Shown here: piece after piece, positions 1-6,833 of the stretch
How the letters are laid out: the number at the start of each line of letters is the position of its first letter
Position numbering within the stretch: position 1 is the first letter of the stretch
Assembly (NCBI GenBank): GCA_964424945.1
Contig: CAYRLB010000105.1
Span: forward strand, 1 to 8,395
DNA length: 8,395 bases
Direction of reading: 5' to 3'
Source: WHSP01 sp964424945
GTDB taxonomy: Bacteria > Gemmatimonadota > Gemmatimonadetes > Longimicrobiales > Longimicrobiaceae
The notes under the pieces: model-generated
Told to the model about the DNA's origin: nothing
Database searches by the model: none
Seen by the model: the letters and a program-made list of their open reading frames with translations, nothing else
Made by a program: the position numbers and the translations under genes

Positions 1-1517
1 ACGCCCATTCTCAGGCGACGGTCACCGTCGAGGTGAATGTCGATCTCTCCCGGCCCGGTGCCCCCATCGCGCGCCAGATTTACGGCCACTTCGCGGAGCA
101 CCTCGGTCGCGGCATCTACGAAGGGATCTGGGTCGGCCCCGACAGCGACATACCCAATACGAACGGCTTCCGCAACGATGTCCTGCAGGCGCTGAGGGAT
201 CTGCAGGTTCCGGTCATCCGTTGGCCGGGCGGGTGTTTCGCGGATCTGTACGACTGGAGGGACGGGATCGGGCCACGGGAGGATCGGCCCGTCCGCATAA
301 ACGTCCACTGGGGCGGCGTCACCGACAACAACGCGGTGGGCACACACGAGTTCATGGACTTCACGGAGCTCGTGGGTGCTGAAGCCTACGTCTCCGGCAA
401 TGTCGGCTCACTCGAGCCGCACCATATGGCACAGTGGGTGGAGTACATGACGTCGGCGGAGAACGCCACCCTGGCCAATGAGCGGAGAAAGAACGGCCGC
501 GAGGAGCCCTGGCAGCTGAAGTATTTCGGGATCGGGAATGAGACGTGGGGATGCGGCGGGAACATGCGTCCCGAGACAGCGGCTGCTGCCAACGCGCGCG
601 CCTACGCTGTCGTGAATGCACCGCCGGCCATGGGCATGATCAAGGTCGCCAGCGGCGCCAGCGGAAATCTCGATCAGTGGCACGACTACAAGGCCTTCAC
701 CGAGGAGATGATGAAGAATGGCGGGCCCACCTTCGACGGTGACCTGCACGCGCTCAGCTACCACTATTACGCGATGCCGCCCGATCTCGGACCGAAGGGG
801 CCGGCGACCGGCTTCACCGAGGAGGATTGGGCGAAGCAGCTGATGTACACCGTGGACATCGACCGTCAGCTGATCGACGTCATCGCCATCATGGATCGGT
901 ACGATCCTCAGAAGCAGACCGCCCTGTACGTCGACGAGTGGGGTGCGTGGTATCAGCCGGAGCCGGGTTCCACGCCGGGCTTCCTCTACCAGCAGAACAC
1001 GCTACGGGACGCACAGGTCGCCGCGCTGAGCTTCAACATCTTCCATAAGTACAGTGATCGCATCAAGATGGCGAACATCGCCCAGATGATCAACGTACTT
1101 CAGGCCGTCATCCTGACAGATGGTCCGCGGATGATTCTCACGCCGACGTACCACGCGTTTGACCTGTATCGGCCCTTCATGGAGGCGACGCCCTTCCCGG
1201 CGACGGTTTCGCAGGCCGAGTACATCTTCGGCGACATCACGCTGCCGCTGATCGATGTCTCGGTGGCGCGCGGGGCCGACGGAAGGATGTACCTCGCTGT
1301 GGTCAACACCGACCCGCACCGGGCCGTCACGGTGCAGACCAACCTAACGGGCCGGAGCGCGAATGGTCGCATTCTCGCTTCCAGCCGGATGGACGCGCAC
1401 AACAGCTTCGATAGTCCGAATGCGCTTGTTCCGCAGCCATTCAGCGGGAGCATCGCGGGCGGACGTGTGGTAGTGCAGATGCCGCCGATGGGCGTTGCGG
1501 TTCTGGCGGTGGAATAG
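1..1517 (+). CDS. abfA: GH51 alpha-L-arabinofuranosidase, 5' end cut by window edge
   Basis: Glycoside hydrolase family 51, retaining exo-enzyme that releases terminal alpha-L-arabinofuranose from arabinan or arabinoxylan. Numbering from the GTG at 33, I see the N-terminal IYGHFAEHLGR signature (16-26), RWPGGCFADLYDWRDGIGP (63-81), the acid/base Glu170 in GIGNETWGCGGN, the substrate-site LSYHYY (241-246), the nucleophile Glu302 in YVDEWGAWY, and a C-terminal beta domain to about residue 494, which is a usual family length. The frame has no stop between base 3 and base 33: it reads AHSQATVTVE before the GTG. The GTG is therefore unlikely to be the start. The real start lies left of the window, and AHSQA looks like the end of a signal peptide, so the enzyme is probably exported (inference). 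The stop is TAG at 1515-1517. The next gene on the same strand begins 212 bases later. The substrate within GH51 cannot be told from sequence alone. Confidence 0.93.
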   Translation, partial: AHSQATVTVEVNVDLSRPGAPIARQIYGHFAEHLGRGIYEGIWVGPDSDIPNTNGFRNDVLQALRDLQVPVIRWPGGCFADLYDWRDGIGPREDRPVRINVHWGGVTDNNAVGTHEFMDFTELVGAEAYVSGNVGSLEPHHMAQWVEYMTSAENATLANERRKNGREEPWQLKYFGIGNETWGCGGNMRPETAAAANARAYAVVNAPPAMGMIKVASGASGNLDQWHDYKAFTEEMMKNGGPTFDGDLHALSYHYYAMPPDLGPKGPATGFTEEDWAKQLMYTVDIDRQLIDVIAIMDRYDPQKQTALYVDEWGAWYQPEPGSTPGFLYQQNTLRDAQVAALSFNIFHKYSDRIKMANIAQMINVLQAVILTDGPRMILTPTYHAFDLYRPFMEATPFPATVSQAEYIFGDITLPLIDVSVARGADGRMYLAVVNTDPHRAVTVQTNLTGRSANGRILASSRMDAHNSFDSPNALVPQPFSGSIAGGRVVVQMPPMGVAVLAVE

Positions 1518-1578
1518 GGACAGGGTCAAAGCTGTTTGCCGGGCTCATCGCTCCAGCAGCCGTCACAGCATCGCCAAA

Positions 1579-1610
1579 TGCAGCTGCACCAATCATTTAC
1601 ACGTGCACGT
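1579..1610. promoter_or_regulatory. Paired 10-bp palindromes in the spacer before mmsA, possible operator
   Basis: Two perfect palindromes, TGCAGCTGCA (1579-1588) and ACGTGCACGT (1601-1610), have centres 22 bases apart, close to two helical turns. The octamer ATGCAGCT at 1578-1585 recurs at 1632-1639. Their position, 120-150 bases before the mmsA start, fits a binding site for a dimeric regulator. No regulator gene is in the window and I do not recognise the sites as a named operator. GC-rich DNA yields such palindromes by chance, so this is tentative. Confidence 0.3.
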
Positions 1611-1729
1611 ATGGCGCATCCGGGCCGAAGGATGCAGCTTTGCAGGGTGGGCCGCCGTCCCCCGCCCTCCTCCGAGCGCCCGCAGCGACGCCTGACGGCA
1701 GAAGGTAAAACACCAATCTTCCCGGGATC

Positions 1730-3274
1730 ATGACCACATCCGTCTCCGACAGCGATCGAGTCGCCCCCCCCTCCAACGAGCCGACCCTCCTCCATCACTG
1801 GATCGATGGGGAGCCGGTTACCGGCACAGGCGAGACCGGCCCCGTCTACAACCCTGCAACCGGTGCGGTAGCGTCGCGCGTTCCCCTGGCCAGTGGAGGA
1901 GAAGTCGATCGCGCCGTGCAGTCCGCCGCGCGAGCCTTCGAGGAGTGGCGCTTCGTATCGCTGTCGCGTCGGACGGAGATCCTCTTCCGCTTCCGGGAGC
2001 TGGTCTCCGCACATTCGGACGACCTCGCGCGTGCGATCGTGTCAGAGCATGGGAAGGTGCTCTCCGATGCGCGAGGCGAGGTTCGCCGTGGCCTCGACGT
2101 CATCGAGTTCGCTTGCGGAATTCCCCAGCTGCTCAAGGGGCAATTCTCCGAGAACGTGTCCACCGGCGTCGACGTTTATTCGATCCGCCAGCCGCTCGGT
2201 GTGGTCGCGGGCATCACGCCCTTCAACTTTCCGGTGATGGTACCGATGTGGATGTTCCCCATCGCCATCGCCGCCGGCAACGCTTTCGTGCTGAAGCCGT
2301 CGGAGAAGGTGCCGACCGCGGCACTCCTCATGGCGCGGCTCTGGAAGGAAGCGGGTCTTCCCGATGGCGTCTTCAATGTCGTGCATGGTGGACGGGGGGC
2401 GGTCGAGGCTCTCCTCGAGCATCCGCTCGTTCGAGGCGTCAGCTTCGTCGGTTCGACCCCGGTCGCACGGTCGGTCTACCTTACCGCGACGCGTAACGGC
2501 AAGCGGGTGCAGGCCCTGGGCGGCGCGAAGAACCACATGCTGGTGATGCCGGACGCCGACCCGGATCTTGCCGCCGACGCTGCAGTGAACGCCGCCTACG
2601 GCTCGGCGGGAGAGCGCTGCATGGCGGTCTCGGTCCTTCTCGCCGTTGGCGGCGGCAACAATGACATGGTCGAGGCGGTGGCGGAACGCGCGCGTAGTGT
2701 GCGGACGGGCGACGGCATGGAGGACCCGGACATGGGCCCGCTCATCACCCGTGAGCATCGCGACCGCGTTGCGGGCTACATCGATATCGCGGAACGGGAG
2801 GGAGCGCGCGTGGTCCTCGACGGACGATCCCTTTCGGTGCCGAACCGCGAGAATGGCTTCTTCCTCGGACCCTCCCTCATCGACGATGTGACGCCGGAGA
2901 TGACGGCCTATCGCGATGAGATCTTCGGGCCGGTACTCTCCGTGGTGCGCGTCGATTCGTTCGAGGCGGCGCGGGACCTCATCAACAGAAACTCCTTCGC
3001 GAATGGCGTCGCGGTCTTCACGCGCGACGGAGGAACGGCGCGGCGCTTCCAGGCGGAGATCGAGGTGGGAATGGTCGGCATCAATGTTCCGATCCCCGTG
3101 CCGATGGCCTACTATCCCTTCGGGGGGTGGCGGGATTCGCTCTTCGGCGACTCCCACATCTATGGGGAGGATGGCATCCGCTTCTATACGCGGGGCAAGG
3201 TGCTGACGTCGAGGTGGCCCTCGGCGCCCGTCGCGCCCGCCAAGCTCGACCTCTCCTTCCCGGCAACACGATAG
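1730..3274 (+). CDS. mmsA: CoA-acylating methylmalonate-semialdehyde dehydrogenase
   Basis: NAD-dependent aldehyde dehydrogenase that turns methylmalonate semialdehyde (or malonate semialdehyde) plus CoA into propionyl-CoA (or acetyl-CoA) and CO2. It acts in the cytoplasm at the end of valine, thymine or myo-inositol breakdown. At 514 residues it is slightly over the usual 490-500, owing to a polar N-terminal lead of about 20 residues. Visible sites are oxyanion Asn166 in TPFNFP, Lys189 in VLKPSE, the NAD-loop GSTPVA (241-246), LGGAKNH (263-269) where ordinary aldehyde dehydrogenases carry a catalytic Glu, catalytic Cys297 in GERCMA, EIFGP (397-401), and the family-typical tail PMAYYPFGGWRDSLFGD (458-474). 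Arg296 beside the Cys, and one Arg in the 115-120 cluster, fit the carboxylate-binding pair known in IolA. This Arg pair and the missing Glu set it apart from hydrolytic aldehyde dehydrogenases. The ATG is the best start although no strong Shine-Dalgarno precedes it; the GAAGG at 1701-1705 is too far away. No inositol or valine genes are nearby. Confidence 0.95.
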   Translation: MTTSVSDSDRVAPPSNEPTLLHHWIDGEPVTGTGETGPVYNPATGAVASRVPLASGGEVDRAVQSAARAFEEWRFVSLSRRTEILFRFRELVSAHSDDLARAIVSEHGKVLSDARGEVRRGLDVIEFACGIPQLLKGQFSENVSTGVDVYSIRQPLGVVAGITPFNFPVMVPMWMFPIAIAAGNAFVLKPSEKVPTAALLMARLWKEAGLPDGVFNVVHGGRGAVEALLEHPLVRGVSFVGSTPVARSVYLTATRNGKRVQALGGAKNHMLVMPDADPDLAADAAVNAAYGSAGERCMAVSVLLAVGGGNNDMVEAVAERARSVRTGDGMEDPDMGPLITREHRDRVAGYIDIAEREGARVVLDGRSLSVPNRENGFFLGPSLIDDVTPEMTAYRDEIFGPVLSVVRVDSFEAARDLINRNSFANGVAVFTRDGGTARRFQAEIEVGMVGINVPIPVPMAYYPFGGWRDSLFGDSHIYGEDGIRFYTRGKVLTSRWPSAPVAPAKLDLSFPATR

Positions 3275-3281
3275 TCAGGCG

Positions 3282-3313
3282 CCCCCGTCACCCGCCTCGG
3301 CGGGTGACGGGGG
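3282..3313 (+). terminator. Strong GC hairpin after mmsA, no U tract
   Basis: CCCCCGTCACCCGCC (3282-3296) is the exact reverse complement of 3299-3313. This gives a 14-bp perfect stem closed by a CTCG tetraloop (15 matching bases with only TC between the arms). It starts 7 bases after the mmsA stop. What follows is ACCGCTCTCACG, so there is no T run. It is either a hairpin that stops or slows polymerase without a U tract, or an mRNA 3' end that blocks exonucleases. The perfect arms are seen; the role is inferred. Confidence 0.65.
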
Positions 3314-3320
3314 ACCGCTC

Positions 3321-3330
3321 TCACGCGTGA
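3321..3330. promoter_or_regulatory. Perfect 10-bp palindrome flanked by direct repeats
   Basis: TCACGCGTGA (3321-3330) is a perfect palindrome lying 7 bases after the mmsA hairpin. It sits between two copies of GACCGC (3313-3318 and 3329-3334). It could be a regulator site for the following two-gene unit, but its distance of about 140 bases from that start is large and chance is not excluded. Confidence 0.2.
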
Positions 3331-3402
3331 CCGCAACGCCCCATCCCCACGACGGTCCTTCCACGCCTAACCCGCAGCGGACATTGCAGATGGGTGGATG
3401 GA

Positions 3403-3439
3403 ACATCAGAGGTCGGAAACCGGTACACATCTCTGATGT
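3403..3439 (+). promoter_or_regulatory. Nested inverted repeat before the barrel gene
   Basis: ACATCAGAG (3403-3411) pairs perfectly with CTCTGATGT (3431-3439) over a 19-base loop. Inside the loop, GTCGG-AAA-CCGGT (3412-3424) can form a smaller stem with two G-T pairs. A second copy of ACATC (3427-3431) can instead pair with the same GATGT (3435-3439) over TCT, so two exclusive folds are possible. The structure ends 33 bases before the GTG start. It could be an operator or a structured 5' leader. There is no T run, so it is not a normal terminator. Confidence 0.4.
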
Positions 3440-3472
3440 ACTTGCCGTTTCTCCCATCGAGCGGGGTCCGCA

Positions 3473-4234
3473 GTGAACTTCCAGAACATCTCGCGTCGAC
3501 TCACCGTGCTGGCGGCGGTTGCGACGGCGCTGCTCATCTCGGAGTCACCCCTTCAGGCCCAACGGTCCGGAGATGGCTTCCTCTTCAGCAGGCCCGGGCT
3601 GATGGTCAATCTGCATGGTGGCCTCGCCCGACCGACCGCCGACAGCGAACTTTTCGACTTCGTCACGGACATCCTGACCGTCGATACGAACGATCTGATC
3701 GGCGGGGCATTCGGTGGCGCGCTGTACATCCCGCTTTCGAGCCGGGTGGACCTCGACTTTAGCGCCACCTATAGCAGCCGCACCACACGATCCGAGTTTC
3801 GCAACCTGATTGGAACGGATGAGCTTCCGATCGAGCAGGAGACGCAGTTCACGCGTGTCCCGCTGCTCGTCGGGGCGCGGTACTTCATAACGCCCCGTGA
3901 GCGGACGATCGGGTCCCTGGTGTGGATTCCGACCGATTACGCGTTCTATGTAGGGGGCGGTGCTGGAGCGATGTGGTACCGGTTCAGGCAGGATGGTGAG
4001 TTCGTCGACTTCCAGGACGATACGATTTTCCGGGACGAACTTCTTTCCCAGGGCTGGAGCCCCGCCGCGCAGTTCACCGGCGGCCTCGATCTTTCGCTGA
4101 GCCCGCGCATCGGGATGAACATCGAGGGGAACTATCTCTGGGGTCGCGCCTCGCTCAGTCGGGATTTCGAGCAGTTCAATCGGATCGACCTTTCCGGCTT
4201 CTCAGCACTCGTCGGCATTACTTTGCGTCTTTGA
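3473..4234 (+). CDS. Secreted outer-membrane beta-barrel protein
   Basis: Predicted 253-residue outer-membrane protein of the small beta-barrel (OmpA-like or porin-like) type; its cargo or partner is unknown. Residues 1-29 form a signal peptide: a basic start with Arg8-Arg9, the hydrophobic core LTVLAAVATALLI, and the cleavage site LQA before Gln30. The mature part shows alternating polar and nonpolar strands (such as GLMVNLHGGLARP, GGAFGGALYIPL, RVDLDFSATYSSR, YAFYVGGGAGAMWYRF) joined by acidic loops. The last strand, LSGFSALVGITLRL, ends in a hydrophobic residue, as a barrel-assembly signal should. The GTG at 3473 is the only usable start, because an in-frame TGA lies at 3434-3436 and no other start codon intervenes. 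The ribosome site is weak (GCGGGG). The next gene starts 14 bases after the stop, so the two are almost surely co-transcribed. No enzymatic motif is visible. The barrel assignment is from strand pattern and signal peptide, not from a family match. Confidence 0.8.
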   Translation: MNFQNISRRLTVLAAVATALLISESPLQAQRSGDGFLFSRPGLMVNLHGGLARPTADSELFDFVTDILTVDTNDLIGGAFGGALYIPLSSRVDLDFSATYSSRTTRSEFRNLIGTDELPIEQETQFTRVPLLVGARYFITPRERTIGSLVWIPTDYAFYVGGGAGAMWYRFRQDGEFVDFQDDTIFRDELLSQGWSPAAQFTGGLDLSLSPRIGMNIEGNYLWGRASLSRDFEQFNRIDLSGFSALVGITLRL

Positions 4235-4239
4235 ATTCT

Positions 4240-4245
4240 GGAGGA
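4240..4245 (+). promoter_or_regulatory. Shine-Dalgarno that decides the start at 4249
   Basis: GGAGGA lies 3 bases before ATG 4249. An in-frame TTG at 4231 would place this strong ribosome site inside the coding region and overlap the barrel gene by 4 bases. ATG 4249 is therefore preferred. Confidence 0.8.
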
Positions 4246-4248
4246 CGA

Positions 4249-5511
4249 ATGAACGGCACCCATTGGCTACGAGGAGGAGTTGCCGGCATCGCGCTGGCGG
4301 TGACCGCCCTCGGCGTGAGCCCGCAGATGATCGAGGCACAGCCGGTGCCGAACCCCGGATGGAGCGCCTGGCTCGGCTGCTGGGAGCCGGTCCCCGCGGA
4401 GGGCGCGGCGGTTCCTGCGGTAACGCCCTATCTCTGCTTCCTGCCCGCTGAAACCGCGTCGCAGGTCGATGTGGTTACGGTCGAGGGGGGTGAGCTCGGT
4501 GAGCGGAACACGCTCGATGCTTCAGGCGCCGCAATCGCCCTGACCCGCGAGGAGTGCTCGGGGACGGAAATGATGCAGTGGTCAGAGGACGGGCTCCGGG
4601 CCTATCAGCAGTCGTCGTACGAATGCCCCGGTGGCCTTCAGCGACGCTCGAGCGGGGTCCTCTCGATGACGCCATCGGGCGAATGGCTCGATGTCGCCGC
4701 GGTTACGGCGGGTGAGGCAACGACGGTGCGGGTCATCCGTTACCGGGCCGCGCCCGAGGTGGAGGCGCGGGTCACGGAGATCGCACAGGCGCTCGCCGGC
4801 CGCACGATGACGCGCGACCTGGCACGGAGCGCAGCCGTGGCGCCGATCGACCGCTCGGACGTCATCGAGACGCTTGCGCACGTGGACGCTCCGGCGGTCG
4901 AGGGATGGCTGATCGAGTCGGGGCAGAACTTCCAGCTCGATCGCACGCGCATCGTCGAGCTTGCCGACGCCGGCGTGCCGGAACGCGTCATCGATGTGAT
5001 GGTGGCGCTCTCCTATCCGCAGACCTTTGCGATCGACCGCGCCGGTGGTCCCACCGAGCTTCCTGAGGCTGCTGGCGGCCCGGCAGTCGGGTCGATGTCG
5101 CTTCGGGATCCCTGGCTGAGCCCGTACGGCTATCGTGGCTTCTACAATGGTCTCTATCCGGGATACTTCTACTCGGATTACTACTATGACCCGTACTACT
5201 CGAGCTACGGATATGGCCGGGGCTACGGGTATGGCGGGTATGGGCCGGGGTACAACCGACCGATCATCATCGTCGTACCTGATCAGGATGGCGAGGCCGC
5301 AGCCGGCGGTCGCGCGGTGAACAACCGGGGCTATACCCGTGGCGGAAGCGGGTCTTCGGAGCCGCGCCCAAGCGGTCCCTCACGCTCGACCGGAAGCTCG
5401 GGCAACTCCGGCGGCGGATCAGGCGGATCGGCGACCTCCGATGGATACAGCGGCGGCTCGTCGGGTGGCTCCGGCGGGAACAGCACGGGAAGGACGGCTC
5501 GCCCGCGCTAA
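4249..5511 (+). CDS. Secreted four-cysteine, Tyr/Gly-rich protein of unknown function
   Basis: I do not recognise a family. From ATG 4249 it has 420 residues. Residues 1-30 look like a signal peptide (core VAGIALAVTALGV, end IEA before Gln31). An N-terminal domain (about 38-166) opens with WLGCWEP and contains all four cysteines (44, 63, 103, 126), enough for two disulfides in the periplasm. A helical part (170-256) includes IVELADAGVPERVIDVM (235-251), which resembles the short I-x-L-x-x-AGV-x-x-x-VI-x-x-M helical motif seen in many secreted bacterial proteins. Residues 292-335 are very rich in Tyr and Gly (runs such as SDYYYDPYYSSYGYGRGYGY). RPIIIVVP (337-344) follows, then a disordered Gly/Ser/Arg tail (353-420). 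It sits 14 bases after the barrel gene and ends before an intrinsic terminator, so it is probably a surface or periplasmic partner of that barrel. The Tyr/Gly and Gly/Ser parts could allow self-association or adhesion, but that is inference. Confidence 0.8.
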   Translation: MNGTHWLRGGVAGIALAVTALGVSPQMIEAQPVPNPGWSAWLGCWEPVPAEGAAVPAVTPYLCFLPAETASQVDVVTVEGGELGERNTLDASGAAIALTREECSGTEMMQWSEDGLRAYQQSSYECPGGLQRRSSGVLSMTPSGEWLDVAAVTAGEATTVRVIRYRAAPEVEARVTEIAQALAGRTMTRDLARSAAVAPIDRSDVIETLAHVDAPAVEGWLIESGQNFQLDRTRIVELADAGVPERVIDVMVALSYPQTFAIDRAGGPTELPEAAGGPAVGSMSLRDPWLSPYGYRGFYNGLYPGYFYSDYYYDPYYSSYGYGRGYGYGGYGPGYNRPIIIVVPDQDGEAAAGGRAVNNRGYTRGGSGSSEPRPSGPSRSTGSSGNSGGGSGGSATSDGYSGGSSGGSGGNSTGRTARPR

Positions 5512-5549
5512 CGGACGTTCCGCGACCGATCAGCATCTCGACCTCGATC

Positions 5550-5589
5550 TCAGGGTAGCCGGTTCAATCGCCGGCTACCCTGACTTTTT
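5550..5589 (+). terminator. Intrinsic terminator of the barrel two-gene unit
   Basis: TCAGGGTAGCCGG (5550-5562) pairs perfectly over 13 bp with CCGGCTACCCTGA (5571-5583) across an 8-base loop, and TTTTT follows at 5585-5589. It starts 38 bases after the stop. It works for + strand transcripts. On the - strand the same stem lacks a U tract, so it serves the convergent DUF445 gene poorly. The last T is the first base of that gene's stop codon. Confidence 0.92.
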
Positions 5590-6833
5590 CAGAAGACGGT
5601 GATCAGTGTGTGCAGGAGAAGACCGACCAGCCCACCGACAATCGTCCCGTTGATACGGATGAACTGCAGGTCCCGTCCTACCTGAAGCTCGATCTTCCTC
5701 GACGTATCGACCGGATCCCACCGGGCGACGGTGGTCTCGATGAGGTGCCCCGCCTCATGACGATACTCCTGGGCAGCGTGGATGACGACGCGCTCGATCC
5801 AGGCATTCACGGTATCCAGAAGCTCACGATCAGCGCTGAGCGACTTCCCGAAGCCGACAATCGCATTCTCCACCGGGTTCCCGTGCTCCGATCCTTCGCG
5901 GGGTGGTGAAAGGACCGCATCCTTGAGATCGGCCCAGAGCTTCTCGCGCATCGAGTGCAGGGTCGGGCTGCCCAGGAACTCCTCCTTCATCGCCTCCCCC
6001 CGTGCGATGATCTCCGGCGAGCTCTTCAGCCGCTCCACGAAGTTGTCGATCAGCTCGTCGAAGCGCTCCCTGAAAGGATGGTCGGGATCGGAGCGGACCT
6101 CATGGATGGACTTCTCGGTCGCCGAGTAGATCTTCTGGAAGATCTTGTCATCGATCGGGGCTGGAACCCACCAGGGGATTTCGCGCCCGATCCTCTCCCG
6201 CAGGTCGTCACGGTTCTCAGTCAGAAGTCGATCGACCAGGGAGAGGGTGCCTTCGAGCAGTTCCTTCCGCCGCTCCCCCGCCAGGAGAGTCGTGAGAAGG
6301 TCGGCTGCCAGCGGGGTCGCCTCGACGTCGCGGATCCGCCCGATCAGCTGCCGCTCGATGATCGCCTCCACCTCACGATCGTCGACGGAGCGCACCATCA
6401 CGCCGAGTGCCCCGCTCGCATGCCGGACCAGCTTGCTCGCGTTCTCCCGCTCCTGGAGGTACTCCGCGATTCGTTCCGCCACCCCGATCGACCGAAGCTT
6501 CGTGGACAGGATCTCCGGTGACAGGAAATTCCCTTCGACGAAGCGGCCGAGGCTGCGGCCGATACGTTCCTTCCGGTTCGGCACGATTGCGGTATGCGGG
6601 ATGCGGATGCCGAGCGGATAGCGGAAGAGCGCGGTGACGGCGAACCAGTCCGCGATTCCCCCGACCATCGCCGCTTCGGCCGTCGCCCGGACGAAGCTCA
6701 CCCACGGGTACGCCGGCTCAAGGAAGTGCGCAGCAACGAAGATGATGGCCGTCAGCACCAACATCCCGGTGGCGACCCGGCGCATCTGGTTCAGCCTCGC
6801 CTGTTTTTCTACCTCGTCCTGAACTTCGAGCAT
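5589..6833 (-). CDS. DUF445 family membrane protein (YjiN-like)
   Basis: Membrane protein of the DUF445 family, whose biochemical role is unknown. At 414 residues it has full family length. A hydrophobic segment at about 20-36 is followed by the family hallmark AEAAMVGGIADWFAVTALFR (52-71) and RYPLGIRIPHTAIVPNRKERIGRSLGRFVEGNFL (71-104). A long charged helical region follows (105-380), then RWDPVDTSRKIELQVGRDLQFIRINGTIVGG (371-401) and a C-terminal hydrophobic anchor (about 396-414, ending at the last residue). Both ends are thus in the membrane with a large soluble middle. The ATG at 6831-6833 has only a weak ribosome site. Met17 is a possible later start that keeps the first membrane segment, so the first 16 residues are uncertain. 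It is convergent with the barrel unit and sits alone. The next - strand gene upstream is TonB, 468 bases away across an assembly gap. Confidence 0.93.
   Translation of the reverse strand: MLEVQDEVEKQARLNQMRRVATGMLVLTAIIFVAAHFLEPAYPWVSFVRATAEAAMVGGIADWFAVTALFRYPLGIRIPHTAIVPNRKERIGRSLGRFVEGNFLSPEILSTKLRSIGVAERIAEYLQERENASKLVRHASGALGVMVRSVDDREVEAIIERQLIGRIRDVEATPLAADLLTTLLAGERRKELLEGTLSLVDRLLTENRDDLRERIGREIPWWVPAPIDDKIFQKIYSATEKSIHEVRSDPDHPFRERFDELIDNFVERLKSSPEIIARGEAMKEEFLGSPTLHSMREKLWADLKDAVLSPPREGSEHGNPVENAIVGFGKSLSADRELLDTVNAWIERVVIHAAQEYRHEAGHLIETTVARWDPVDTSRKIELQVGRDLQFIRINGTIVGGLVGLLLHTLITVF

Noticed and set aside
33..35. GTG as start of the arabinofuranosidase
   Set aside because: The frame is open to the left edge with a signal-peptide-like tail, so the GTG is an internal Val codon.
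1518..1729. Short + and - strand frames between the first two genes
   Set aside because: They are under 70 codons or overlap mmsA antisense, have no ribosome site and no composition like the real genes.
2042..3157. 371-codon open frame on the - strand
   Set aside because: It lies entirely antisense to mmsA, shows no domain or signal, and is rich in Arg/His as expected for a shadow of GC-rich codons.
1..3274. A dedicated arabinose or inositol catabolic operon
   Set aside because: Only one glycosidase and one semialdehyde dehydrogenase are present, 212 bases apart, with no kinase, isomerase, transporter or regulator between or after them.
5955..6621. Overlapping + strand frames of 158-188 codons
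   Set aside because: They are antisense to the well-supported DUF445 gene and carry no recognisable features.
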